64,000 bases of DNA, taken from Cloeon dipterum (Eukaryota; Arthropoda; Insecta; Ephemeroptera; Baetidae). Where the stretch lies: assembly GCF_949628265.1 (NCBI RefSeq), contig NC_088787.1, positions 2,842,501 to 2,906,500 on the forward strand, read 5' to 3'. The notes below the pieces were generated by a model that worked only from the letters and a program-made list of their open reading frames with translations, had not been told where the DNA came from and searched no databases. The position numbers and the translations under genes are program-made. The first letter of the stretch is position 1; each line of letters opens with the position of its first letter. This document shows, one piece after another, positions 11,615 through 22,874 of the stretch.

Positions 11615-14419
11615 ATGTCTCCGTTCTTAGCAGCCATCTTTTTGCTTGGCCTGTGCCTTGCCAACGCCATCAACTTCACAACCGTCTACGAGTGGGATAA
11701 ATTATACGATGCCATCTGGGCACCTGGAGCGGGCCTTTCAAATGGACCGATTACTATACCGAAGAATATTGAATTTCGATACATGGCTGTTTTTGGAGAG
11801 AGGCTGTTTCTAAGCCTTGATTGGGACGACGGAATTCCCGCCACTTTGGTGTGGCTGCCAACGAGCAGCACGTCGACTGCATCTCCAAAGCTTGCTCCTT
11901 TCCCAACCTTGAATTTACATGTAAGTTTACCTGAAAAGAAAACTGATTTGGGCTTTCAATAATTAGAATAAATTGGAAAATTTTTACATGAAATCAACTC
12001 ATATAAAAGAAAGTATTTTAGCAGTGGCGTGTGGCGTCTGAGTTGGTTATGTTCTCAGATTACTGCATTTCTATATGTCTCGGAACGTTCATTCCTCTGG
12101 GTGATTCAGTAAAAAATGGAATGATATTTTACTGATAATTAACAAAATGTACTGTCTTTCCGTTAAATTTTATTTTTTTTGTGATGTTTTACGAAAAATT
12201 ACGATTGGAATGGTTACAAAATTAGCTATTCATCTTACACGTTTCGAGTAAAAAGCAAAAGATCATTCAGTTAAAAATAAATATTTTTGTTTGATATTAT
12301 TAAAAGTATGTTATTTCATTATTTTCCTCGATTTTTTAGAATAATCTGCATTTTGAATTTATTGTAAAATTTTGATTGATTGGATTCTAGTTAAATAATA
12401 ACTGTATTTATTTATGTTGCCAGAAAAAACAAAACTGCGATTCTATTAAGTCGGCCAAAGGAATAGAAACGGACCGTGATGGTCGGTTGTGGATGCTTGA
12501 TAACGGTAGCTGGGGTTGTCCTTGCAAAATTTGGATATTCAACCTGCTCAAGAACGACACAACCGAGCGCGTTCACCAGTTCCCGGACACAGTCGTCTCT
12601 CATTCATATTCCAATAGGTACCTGCGTGATATAGCGCTGGACAAAACATCAGACGATTACCTTGCGTACATCGCGGACTCTGAATCTGAGCACATTTTAG
12701 TTTACAATCTAAAAATGGACAAATCCTGGTCAGTTGAAACACCAGGGACTCATTACATTTCCTTGGCCCTCTCTGCTAACAGGGAAGCGAGACAGTTGTA
12801 CCTTGGAATAAAAGATTCCAATGAACTTTATTCAACGTCTGTGTCTCAGCTGCAGAACGAAGGCGAAAGCGCTGCTGCGAAATTCATCGGCAAATGGAAT
12901 AGAAAACCTTACAGAATGTTAATCGACGGTGCCAATGTCTTGTATGCCGCCTTCAAAAGCCAGACTTACCTCTCCAAATGGAACATTTCGGAGCCATTTC
13001 GTGAGCAGCAGTTTCATGAGGTAATATTTCCCTGCATAAATCGATTAAATGGAAAAATAGAAAATTTCAATTCTGCCCCATAAATGCCTAAAATTTTATA
13101 CATATGCAAATTGAAGAAGAAATTTTTATTAGGATTTGGTTTGACTTTTAAAACATTTTTCTTTCAGATTTAATGATGTTTTTTCGCAAACTGCAACAAT
13201 ATTGGCGAAACCCGTTTTTGGTAACCCAATTTTAGACAGATATACTATCACACGGGCAAATTTTTCGGAAATTTGAGAGTAGAATTTAAACATTTAAAAT
13301 TCAATATTCCCAACAAATTATGCTTTGTCAGGTTAACAATATCAAAAATCACTGCACTTGTTTAGGTCGGAAAACTAGATGCTGAGTATCCATTTACTTT
13401 TGCCTTGGACGCGAACGGCAGTTTATGGATGACGGAGAGAAAGGAAACTGGGGGTTGGACTAAGCCTAGGCATAAACTACTCAAGGCTGCAGTCTGCGCA
13501 GGATCATATTTTTACAGCACGTCCACAGGTAAATAAAATCCTATTCCAATTTATATTGTTTCTGGCATTGGATGTGATCACCATCTGACGAACTTCAAGT
13601 TAATTTAATATGGTCAAAATTCTCTTTCAAAAAAATATTGTATATATAATCTAATAATTTTAAATCAATCATTAACTGATTTGAATTTTAATATTTACTT
13701 AATTTTTGAGTAATTTCTGAAACTAAACTTCTATACCAAAATTGTCAATACTTGATCTTAATATGACCAGTTGAATTGAATACAGTTTCAACGCCCACCC
13801 GAAGACCTCTCGACCTGACAACCTTCCAACCTTGTCTACGACTCACGTGAATGGAGAGACTACAGAAGTCGTGAAAAGCTCGCCAACGCCGACAAGCACG
13901 ACTGAAACTGTTCCTGATCTTGCAGATGATGACCGCGAAAGTCAGTCTTTGAACAAAATTGTGATTTTGTTCCTTGTGTGTTGCTTGGTCTTGTGCGGAA
14001 CTTTCATCGTGTGGCTGACCTTGAGGATGAGAAGAACGCAAACCTCTTCGAGACAGATTCCAACGGACAATGGTGCGGAAATGTCCGTTTTCCCGGACGA
14101 CCAAGTGTACGACGACGTCGCACCAGAAAATTCCGAACCGGACATACCGGAGAATCCTGACGAACCGCTGTACTCTGAAGTTGACCCTGATTACGCCAGT
14201 GCCAGGAACCCTTCTTCTGAGCCCTACGAGGTACCTTTGCATCTGATGAGAAACGCAAATGTGGGAAATCCATCGGAACCGGTGTATGACGATGTTGGTC
14301 CGACGGAGCCGGATAATATTTACGATGACGTCGGACCAGAACCTTCTGGACCGTCACGCAACAAAAAATCGGGACGCAAGCCAACAGAATCGGTGCATTA
14401 TCTTAAGGTGTTGCCCTAG
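11615..14419 (+). CDS. YL2: Yellow/MRJP-like gene with a frameshift before its membrane exon
   Basis: Exons 11615-11920, 12424-13020 and 13366-13528 encode a signal peptide (MSPFLAAIFLLGLCLANA) and the full Yellow-like ectodomain. The last exon, taken at the conserved acceptor (starts 13786), carries an 8-base tandem duplication (CCTTCCAACC region, about 13820-13832) absent from YL1, so the frame ends at TGA 13848-13850: a secreted product of 376 residues. The original frame stays open from 13832 to TAG 14417-14419 and encodes stalk, TM (IVILFLVCCLVLCGTFIVW) and a tail with YDDV three times, YSEV, YEVP and terminal YLKVLP. Weak alternative acceptors at 13856/13857 or 13865/13866 would restore a membrane form of 542 or 539 residues. 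Whether it is secreted, membrane-bound or both cannot be told from DNA. Confidence 0.75.
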
Positions 14420-14665
14420 CAGTGGCGATACTCGGCATTAGTATTCGAGTTATCATTTATTTTATGTTGTATTCTCATTTAGCAAAAAGTAGTCTACTGT
14501 GACTTATATTTAATGCTTTGCGTTGTGTTTTAATAATAATAGTTAATAATATAATTCAATAGAGTGGAACAAAACGCTATGTTTTTCTTATTTACTTTAA
14601 AATAATTGTCTTACTTGTGCTTATTTGTAAGAATACTTCGAGATAAATAAATATATTGCTTATTC
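14420..14665 (+). terminator. YL2 3' UTR and polyadenylation signal
   Basis: Near copy of the YL1 3' UTR, with GATAAATAAATATATTGC near 14641-14658. Confidence 0.55.
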
Positions 14666-15329
14666 CCTTACTAAACTGTTGCCTTTTCTTATCTAACCCA
14701 TTGATAAGTAGTATAATGTGTAATTAAAATGAAAGTTAAAAATACTTTTGACTCTTGCCTGATATTTTCTCCTAAATTCACAAGACTATAGTAGACAATA
14801 AATTTAGATAAAACAGAGCCTCCCTTTACAAAAAGTTCCTGAACGCATTTAACGTTTTACATTAAAATTAAACAACCAGCATGCGTTTGGCATTCGTTTT
14901 CTTAATTTTGCATATCAATTTGTATATAAATTTATTTTTATTTTAATGGTCGAGCTACTGTAATGAAATCGTGCTGAATATTTTCTCTGGTTTTAAGCAG
15001 CCTGCTCGGCGCTTTTGTCGAGCAGGCTGCAAACATTTTCAACAACTCTGCGGTGATTTGCGCGGCAGAATTTTAGCTGTGGTGATTTGACGGACGCAGG
15101 ACGCATACGTCCACTTTGAAGTAGAAATCATGCGACAGCACTGGGGACGAAAAGGAGGCTGAAATTGTGACTGGATATTTCCCATCTTTGTGAAAATAAA
15201 ATCATTAATTTTATTCTAAAGACACGCAGAGCAATCATTCTAATTTATATTAAAATCTGATTTTCTAACATTTGCGATTATTCTTGTGCTGCTCATCTGT
15301 TCAAAATTTTACGAATAAATTTTTCGCAT
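14666..15329. repeat. Repeated block downstream of YL2
   Basis: Matches the block downstream of YL1 (8560-8930), including the hairpin GCAGCCTGCT/AGCAGGCTGC at 14997-15030 and the GACGGACGCAGG and GCGACAGCACTGG strings. No gene seen. Confidence 0.45.
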
Positions 15330-15564
15330 CCGTCTGACAATGAGCTCTGCATGTTTTTGCGGCTGCGTCACCACAAAGAAGGAAAAAACGCAATGAGAGT
15401 TGTTATCAAACGCTGTCTACCACACTTGGCTCTGATATCGCCGCGTGCCTCCGCAGTTCATCTACAGCTTCTGCCTCTTCAAAAACACACTGAACCGTAG
15501 AGGTGATTAAATATTAACTTAATGTCATGGAAATTTTGGAACTTTTTAAATTTTGTTTCATAGG

Positions 15565-16580
15565 ATGGCCAGTTTGTTCTTATATGCTTTATTTCTCGGC
15601 TTATCCGTGAGCTCTGCTGCAACCGTCTTCGAGTGGACGGATATTGTTTGGGCCAGTGAAGATGACGCGATAAATGCCAATGAGGATACGGAAATCGAAT
15701 TCCTTTACCTAGTGGTACATGGAGAAAGACTTTTCATCAGCCTTTACCATTATCATTCATTATTATGCCTTTGGATACAGGAACTACATTTCCAAATGGG
15801 AAACGAGAAAGCCTTTCAAGCAGGACTGGTTTTACGAGGTGATAATTTCTTACAGAGTTCTAATATAAATATTGATTCATATTTTTAGTTGGAGTTATTT
15901 AATTGTAACCAAGTTCAAAATATATTTTATTAAAATAATCGACTATAAATAGTAAAATTCATGCAACCTAATGTTTTTAGGGTAACGGAAATGGTAAATA
16001 TCACCCGTATACCTTTACTTTGGACGATTCTGGAGATTTATGGCTGACGGACGCAGGCAAAAAATCGCAATATTATCCCGAGTTGAAGATAATAAGGTTA
16101 TCAGTCGGTGCTGCTTCATACTTGCACAACGCTTCATCTGGTAATTAAATATTCGTGCTTAAATTTATTTATTGCGTATTTTAATATTTTTTATCAGTCT
16201 GCAAAGGAGACGAAAAGTGCGATTCAGCTAATGCAGAAAGCCCTTATATTTTTCGGCAGTCTGCTCGCCAGGTTCTCGACTCAGGGTGTGATCACTCCAC
16301 GACAGAAAATCCTACATCCGCGGATAATGATATTTCGACAGAAGAAGAGACACTCGAGATCGTCATCTCGACTACCGAACTTGTTCTTGAAACCGATCTC
16401 GATGTTCGTGCGGATTTGAAAAATTGTCTCGTTTGGAACGTTGCTCTGATTTGCTTGATCGTTGGAACTTTAATTGTGATGGGAGTTGTAATGATTTGGC
16501 AATTTAAAAGGATCCAGATGCTGCGGAAATTAATCGAGAGAAACAAAACAGATAACGAGGAGCTAAAATCGCTTAATTAA
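15565..16580 (+). pseudogene. YL3: internally deleted Yellow/MRJP-like gene
   Basis: A signal-peptide exon (MASLFLYALFLGLSVSSA, then VFEW and HGERLFISL) runs directly, near 15750, into the end of exon 2 (YAFGYRNYISKW to WFYE), so intron 1 and most of exons 1-2 are missing and the frame is shifted. The unspliced frame stops at 15888 (107 residues); splicing the conserved donor (after 15838) to exon 3 gives a stop within two codons. Exon 3 (15981-16140) and the last exon (16198-16580) remain fully open and in phase with each other: acidic stalk, TM (VALICLIVGTLIVMGVVMIW) and a short charged tail without tyrosines. A 5' UTR intron (15503-15563) is plausible. It could be a recent deletion allele, an assembly collapse or a pseudogene with a preserved 3' half. 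Confidence 0.7.
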
Positions 16581-17555
16581 TACCACACGCGAGGAATTGA
16601 AATCAAGAGTTAAATCACTTCCTATTAACATTAAATATTTCGAGAAATGTCAACTGTTAATTGCAGTCAACAATCCAACTCAATTTAAATCGATCTCCTC
16701 TATGTAATCTAAAAAATGTTATTTAACTATCTCATTTTTCGAAATAAAATATATGTATTTGTTTCAATGCAACGAGAAGTTTTTCGAATAAAATGTGTTG
16801 TTTTAGTTACCTCTGCAGTAAAATATTAAGCACTTTTAATTATGATCGAATCTTAAAATTAAATACATGGACCAACCGAGAGGCAGGAATTGATTTAAAC
16901 GCAGCAATAAACAAACTCAACAGCCGTGAGACGCGAGAGGAGCACGAATTAAATAATTTGCGATTAAATTGTTGCCGGCAAGAGCGATAACAAAAACGCT
17001 CCACTTCCTCCGCGCACACTTGGCCCTTTCCTGTGTGTATTTTTGTGTTGCTCTAATTAAACAAAACCGCATTTTAGAGTGGGCACGAGCAATTCACACG
17101 CCTAGCCACATTTTTGCTTAATTCGGTGGTCATTGTGTTTCACAAGCTGGATTATTTGGATTATTTAATAATCGCAATTGCGAGTGAACATATTATCACG
17201 CTATAAAATTTAAGTAAAAATTTATTTTGAATTAAAGATTACGATTTCTCATGGAATTAATTCAATTTTAAAAAAATGACTATAAATGCGTCCGACGGCT
17301 TGATAATGAAGTATTTCCTGCAGTCTTTTTAACACACTGCTAAAATCCTCACGTCCTGTTTGCTCACTCTTCTCCTGAAACGTAGAGGAAATTTGTCGAA
17401 TGTTTCAAACAAGAGTCCCTTTTCAGCAAAATTGAATTTTTAATCAAAATATAACTTTAAAAAATAAAAACTGGCCACTCGATGTGACGTAGCGGACGCA
17501 TGACAATTATACGTCCGGGCAGTAACCTCCGACCGCATTTGCGACTACGCAAGCG
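16581..17555. other. Intergenic between YL3 and YL4
   Basis: AATAAA near 16742 is a likely YL3 polyadenylation signal. Positions 16860-17120 match 9760-10040. The rest is AT-rich without recognisable features. Confidence 0.45.
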
Positions 17556-17760
17556 AGATATACGAAGAAATTTCTGCGTCAAGCGGTAAATTGCGGTGAT
17601 GTTTCCGAGTTGCTTTGCTTTGAAGCACACTGCAGTTGTGTGAGTAGGCTGTGCACCGCGCGTCCATCACCATCTTTTGCTCATCTGTGACTCGAAAAAA
17701 AGGGTAAAAAGCATCGCAATTTCTTGTAGAAGAATTACAAAATCTCAAATATCCCACCAG
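17556..17760 (+). promoter_or_regulatory. YL4 5' non-coding exon and short leader intron
   Basis: CTCATCTGTGACTCGAAAAAAAGG/GTAAAA gives a donor after 17703, and ATCCCACCAG gives an acceptor ending at 17760, 30 bases before the start codon. The end of this exon resembles those of YL5 and YL8 (CTCATCTGC...AAAAAAG/GTA). The inverted GATA pair of YL1/2/6/7 is not seen here. Confidence 0.45.
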
Positions 17761-17790
17761 TTTCAAGCCTGAATTATTGTTTAACAAACC

Positions 17791-19859
17791 ATGGCTTCCG
17801 TCTACCTTTTGGCCCTTTTGCTCTGCGGTGTGGCCTCAATTGATGCCTCCACGTCCACTCCCGTCATAGAATGGGACAAATTCGACTTCCTGTGGCCGTC
17901 AGAGCAGAGAAATCAAGATAATAATCCAGCAAACATCCAACCCAACTTCATGGCAGTGTTTGGTAAGAGGCTGTTCCTCAGTCTCCAACGAGCGAGTGGA
18001 ATTTCCGCTACCCTGGCGTGGCTGCCAGTCTCCAACAACGCATCTTCGAGACTTCAACCCTTTCCTTCCTGGAATTTGCACGTAAGTGAGCTAAATAGGA
18101 AATATTTGTGAACGTATCCCAGCAAGAAATTCGATATCCGTGGATGTATCCGGATGATATACTTCTATACAGCCTGGATATCCCCCTAAGACATCAGGCT
18201 GTTCATCCAGATATCCTTTGGACATACCCGTATATCCTTTGGATATCCTGAAGAATATCATACTGAGATAAATTCAAAAAATATTCTTCGAGTGTAAATT
18301 TGAGAGTAAAATAGTTTATTTTTAAAGGATTACGGGAATTGCAACAGAATTCAAACGGCTAGAGGTTTGGAGGTTGATCCGTTCGGGCGGCTGTGGTTGT
18401 TGGACGACGGCAGCACCACTTGTCCAGCCACCCTCTGGATTTTCAACCTGATCACCAACGACACAATCGAGCTCGTCCACACATTTCCTGACGCAATCGT
18501 CTCTCGTGATTTCGGCAAAAGGCTCCTGCACGATTTGGTGGTGCGAGATTCCGTGGCGTACATCACCGACGTCCATTCCAAGCACCTCGTCGTCTTCAGT
18601 CTGGAGACGAAAGAATCGTGGTCGGTTGAGACGCAGGGAAAGAAGTTTAGAGCCATCGCCCTGGCTGCAGAGAGTAATCTCTTGTACCTCGCGAGACACA
18701 ACTCGAGGGAATTGTATTCGGTGGCTCAGTTCAGGGCCAAGGAACGAAACACAACCCTAAATCTGGTTGGCTCCTGGAAAGCTGAGCCCTACCGGATGGT
18801 AATTGACAGTGAAAACGTCTTGTTTGCCGCCTTTTATGACCGGAACTACATCTCAACCTGGAATGTCACAGAACAATTCAAAGAACGTCGACTCAGTGAG
18901 GAGGTAATAAATATATTTAATCAATAAATGTTAAAGAATTATTTCTGATATTCTCACTGTTCTCAGTTCGGAATATTTAGTGGTCAAAGGAGTCTGTTTT
19001 GTTTTGCCTTGGACTCGTTTGGAACTTTTTGGACGTTGATAGACCACGGAGAAAATATGAAGCCAAGGTTTCAATTGCAGATGGTTGCAGAAAGGAATAT
19101 ATCAGGTACCTCAACCCAGCTGAAGGATATCTAAAGGATATTCAGATGATATTCAAAGGATATTCGGATGATATTCAAAGGATGTCTGGGTGATATCCTT
19201 TCGATATTAGGATGATATTCAAAGGATATCTGGGTGATATCCTTTTGAACAGCCTATGTCATAGGAGGATATCCTCGGATATCCGATTTCTAGCCGGAAA
19301 GGAATGATAAAACATTTTAGATCCGAAATATGTTATGATAAATGAATGATATCCCAATGATATCACGATGTACCTTTTTTCAGGACCAGAACGATACGTA
19401 AGTTCGGATAGGACCCCAAACAAAAGCCCCAGTAAGGATCAAGAATTCCAGAAACCAGTCGTTGAGGTTGCGGCCTGCCTTGCCGAAGATTATCATCAGA
19501 GCCGATTTTTAAACCTGATCTTGATTTGCTCGAACGTCTTCACCTTTTTTGCGATGGGAGCCGTCATTGTGTGGCTCCTGCTGAAAAGGAAAAACTCAAA
19601 GCGCCCGGAGACGACGAACACGGCCGTGGAAAGGCAGCAAGTTTTCGTGCTGTACGACGAAATCGTCAAACCTGTGCCTTGGAACCCAGCGGATTACGGA
19701 TATGTGACCGCTAATAATGTTCTTCCTCCGAGGCTGTTCGAGCGACCCAGAGAGTACGAGGAAATTGGCCTAGTCAATCCGGAGCCTGTGTACAATGAAA
19801 TCAGGCCACACAATGTGCTCATGGATTCGCCAACTTACCTGAAACTCTTCCCCGAATAA
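17791..19859 (+). CDS. YL4: membrane-anchored Yellow/MRJP-like protein with tyrosine-motif tail
   Basis: Exons 17791-18081, 18328-18903, 18967-19105 and 19384-19859 join to 493 residues with phases 0,0,1. The signal peptide (about residues 1-19, MASVYLLALLLCGVASIDA) is followed by VIEWDKFDFLWPS, FPSWNLH, GRLWLLDDG and LWIFNLI of the Yellow/MRJP fold, a short stalk, and a TM helix at about 377-401 (ILICSNVFTFFAMGAVIVW) stopped by KRK. The tail of about 90 residues carries YDEI, YGYV, YEEI, YNEI and terminal YLKLFPE. It is the most diverged of the intact copies around it and its introns are short except where GGATATCC repeats sit. Type I topology is predicted; ligand and partners are unknown. 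Confidence 0.85.
18118..18275 (+). repeat. GGATATCC-rich element in YL4 intron 1
   Basis: Starts CCCAGCAAGAAATTCGATATCC and continues with GGATATCC/GATGATAT motifs and a CAGGCTGTTCATCC segment. Related to the elements at 19112 (inverted orientation) and 43472. Confidence 0.6.
19112..19300 (-). repeat. GGATATCC-rich element in YL4 intron 3
   Basis: Tandem GGATGATATTCAAAGGATAT units ending in GGATATCCGATTTCTAGCC, which is the inverse of the left end of the intron 1 copy. The opposite orientation argues for separate insertions, not a single tandem array. Confidence 0.6.
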
Positions 19860-20239
19860 CGGTTTTTTTTTTATTGAACTCTTCACTATGTATTTTTAAT
19901 ATTCTTCTGTATCGGTTAAATGACTTAGAATAATAAAAAATAAATCCAGAACAAAACATATCGTGGCAATTTTATTATCAGTTTCTTGTTGGATAATCTT
20001 TTGTGGAAGCATATTCAGGGTTGATTTAATTGAAATTTAAAATCGATACAATTTATAGGAGATTGAAATTCACGACTTTTTACTTGCTACGCGTGGCCAT
20101 AATAAAATCAGAAGGAATTTAATCACGTTATATGCAACGTGGTCAGCGTTTGTGTCGAGCCGACTGCATACATTCTTCCTTACTTTACTTATAATACAGC
20201 GCCCGTGCGCACGGTTTTTTTTATCGAAGCACGTATGCC
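19860..20239. other. YL4 3' UTR and flank with ATGCAAC hairpin
   Basis: A likely polyadenylation region (AATAATAAAAAATAAATCC) lies near 19929-19948. A hairpin of the family seen after other YL genes is at about 20132-20169. Confidence 0.45.
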
Positions 20240-20259
20240 GCACAAAACTATATATGTTG

Positions 20260-21185
20260 CAGCCTCTAGCTTACGGGACTAAATCATGAAAAAAAATCGC
20301 CAAACAAAAATGTATCAGCACCAAACCCAGCCGATCAACGCGGAGTAGAGCCAAATGAAGAGATCGACAGTAAAAATCACCATTTGGCGCATAGGGGAGT
20401 TATGAAAAAATCAGAAGAAAAAAGTGACAAAATTGCGTAGATTTTAGGACCAACGGGGGTGGTGGGGGGTGGTGGGAACCCAAAATTCGTAAAAGTTTGC
20501 GGCTAGTTTAACAAATATTAGTTTTTGAGTGTACGAGCCATAGGAACAGAGCTATGAATTTTTAAAGGTGCAAAAACGCGGTTTGTGACAATCCAAAATA
20601 TTGGTTTTCGGGGGCTGGCCGGGGCCCCGTGGGCCAGAGGGCAATGATTTTCGTGCCGGTCGATGCCCCTCTGTAAGGCACGTTTGCCCATGTGCGGTTT
20701 TTCAAAATCAAACCATTCTTCGAATTACCAGAAATTTTTTTCGGCGGAAATTTTGAAAGAAATTAAACTTTTCGGAATTTTTTGCACCCAAATTTTTTTC
20801 TACAACACCCAGCCATCCCGGCTAACTATCGAATGAATATAATTTTGAGAGATTTTTTCAAATTTGAACAGAAAAATATATTTTTTGGGTTTTTTCCGTC
20901 CGACTCAGAAGGTGCACAGCCGACAATGGTTTTATTTTTATTAGAATTCTACCGCTCGTGCTATCCTCCACCACTACCCCTCATTCGATAGGCATTTTGA
21001 TTGGCTGTAAATGGCACAACCCTGGCGACCTTTTTCAGGGTACCCTGACCTGAGATAGCGTCCGCAGCGCGTTTTTTATGCTGTTTCAAGCACATTTAGC
21101 AATACTTGGCGTAGATTTTTCAACCTCGACCTGCATTGACCTTCCTCAGGTCACCTAGTCAGCGCCATCCCTTATTTTTGACCAC
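20260..21185. repeat. Dispersed repeat R1, copy B
   Basis: Same block order as copy A: ACGAGCCATAGGAACAGAGC (about 20533), CGATGCCCCTC (about 20661), TTTTTCAGGGTACCCTGACC (about 21032) and GACCTTCCTCAGGTCACC (about 21139). It lies between YL4 and the YL5 leader exon. Confidence 0.65.
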
Positions 21186-21254
21186 ATCGAGCGTCAAAAT
21201 GCTCTTCTCATGCGGTTTTGCACTCGCGGAGTTGAACACGCGGCGCTCGGACGA

Positions 21255-21605
21255 TTTTCTTTAGTTTTGGCATCACTTTCACACACGCAGGGATTAATTA
21301 GTGCCTGTGGAGCTTTACTGCAGGCCAGTATTTTTTTTATTAAATTTAGATATCCTTCACATAACATGCTGAGAGGGAGAGCGGATGCATATGTTTTTAT
21401 CGCGTGGCCAGCAGGATGATTTGCTTTTCGCTCCGGTCGAAAACAGGAAAATGCGACAAATACGGTGTTTTTATTTTCAATCGCGAGCACTTCATAAAAA
21501 AATGCTGATTGCCGGCCGCACTTGACTTTGAAAACGCCTTCCCGCCGATCCACATCGCCTTCGCCCGTCGGCAAGAATACTTTACACTCATCTGCAACAA
21601 AAAAG
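21255..21605 (+). promoter_or_regulatory. YL5 promoter region and 5' non-coding exon (second leader type)
   Basis: A block ending in the donor AAAAAAG/GTAGAG (after 21605) matches 41260-41517 in front of YL8 and, more weakly, 45535-45736 in front of YL9. Shared parts include GGATGATTTGC, CCGCACTTGACTTTGA and GTCGGCAAGAATACTT. The acceptor for the coding exon is at 22860. Conservation up to a good donor suggests a transcribed leader; the start site is not defined. Confidence 0.5.
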
Positions 21606-21777
21606 GTAGAGCAATATTTTTTAAATATCACTTTTCATAATTAAAAACCTGGAAATAGGGCTGGTATACATAATGGTCCATTATCTCAGCCCTATTTAAC
21701 ATCTTTCTTTGTGCAATGATTTTAAATTCCAAGCTGGAAACGGAGCAAATTTAGGGGGGCGCAGGAGAAACGTTATA

Positions 21778-21990
21778 ATTCATTGGTGTCAATGATGATT
21801 TTCACGGTATTTCTGCTGGCTTTTGCTTAAATTTTAATGAATTTTTGTTGACTTTATTCTGCAAGAGAACGAAATTATTAAAAACACCACTGCTGGTCGA
21901 TAAGGCGCTCGATATGTGCGTCCTGTTCGCGCTATCGCTTCACCAGTGCGCTAACACCCGTTTCTCCTGTTCGCTCATTCCGTTGAAAAT
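21778..21990 (-). repeat. Dispersed repeat, also at 34145-34360
   Basis: Shares with 34145-34360 the strings TGATTTTCACG and TTGTTGACTTTATTCTGC plus a CGTCCTGTT...CGCTATCGCTTC region. The latter recurs inverted at about 28280-28400 and 35610-35730. Confidence 0.5.
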
Positions 21991-22189
21991 TACATGAAAT
22001 CTCAGAAAATCTCTGTTAAAATAAAATAAACGGTCGGAATACATATTTTCAGTGCGTAATTAAGCAATTTTTTTGCTCTTTTTAACCCTGTCCTGGGGGG
22101 ATTGTATTTTGAACTAAGTAAGATTAGAGGAGAGAGTTGCAAAAGAAGTGCTGGGCCGAATGGTTTTAATTCTCAACCCCCACAAATAA

Positions 22190-22640
22190 AATTAACGGCA
22201 CTTGAGGCTGAATTGCGATCTGTATTGATTACCGCCGGTCAGAAGTCAATATGGCGATGAAAGTTATAGTTGTTTGAATAATCGCCCATTTTGAAGCTGC
22301 GCAGTAAACTTGTGCGCATCTTAAGCATGCGCAGTATGTCCAGATCGCTTCTTCATCTCACGGGGAGGCTGAAACTCATCACTGCGCATGCGCGACCTAA
22401 ATTACAACCTTCTGCGCAGTCGTAATTCCCACCGATAAGCGATCTGTGTTGATTCCTGCCGGTCGCAGAAGTCAATATGGCGTCGAAATAATGCAGGCCA
22501 ATCTAGTCGGTCAATCAGAAGCGCCAAAGAAGAGGCGTGCCGATCTAATAATTTAATTCCCGTCCATTTTGTTACATTTCCATCAGCCTGGCGTGCCATC
22601 TAACGGTCCATTCGCTAATTACCGGGCTAATAAGCTGCTA
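22190..22640 (+). repeat. Repeat family R2 with GCGCATGCGC sites, copy in YL5 leader intron
   Basis: Contains AGCTGCGCAGTAAACTTG, AAGCATGCGCAGTATG, CACTGCGCATGCGCG and an end with CATCTAACGGTCCATTCGC. Other copies: 47150-47525 (+), 54890-55290 (-), 57525-58260 (-, two units) and 62560-63150 (+, two units). Confidence 0.65.
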
Positions 22641-22874
22641 GTAAAGAAATAAGACGGCATTTTCGAGATGAATTTTTTTAATTTGACGTTTGAAACTATC
22701 CCAAAGTTTTATATTATGCCATTTTTATTTTCGTTCGATCTTTTAATTCACTTGAGACTATTCTAGAAACTAAATATAGGATTATAGCAAATAATTTTAA
22801 CGGTTTTAGGACACAAATTAAGAAATTGTTATAAATTTGATATTTTTATTTTGCTTTCAGATCGAAGACAAAAA

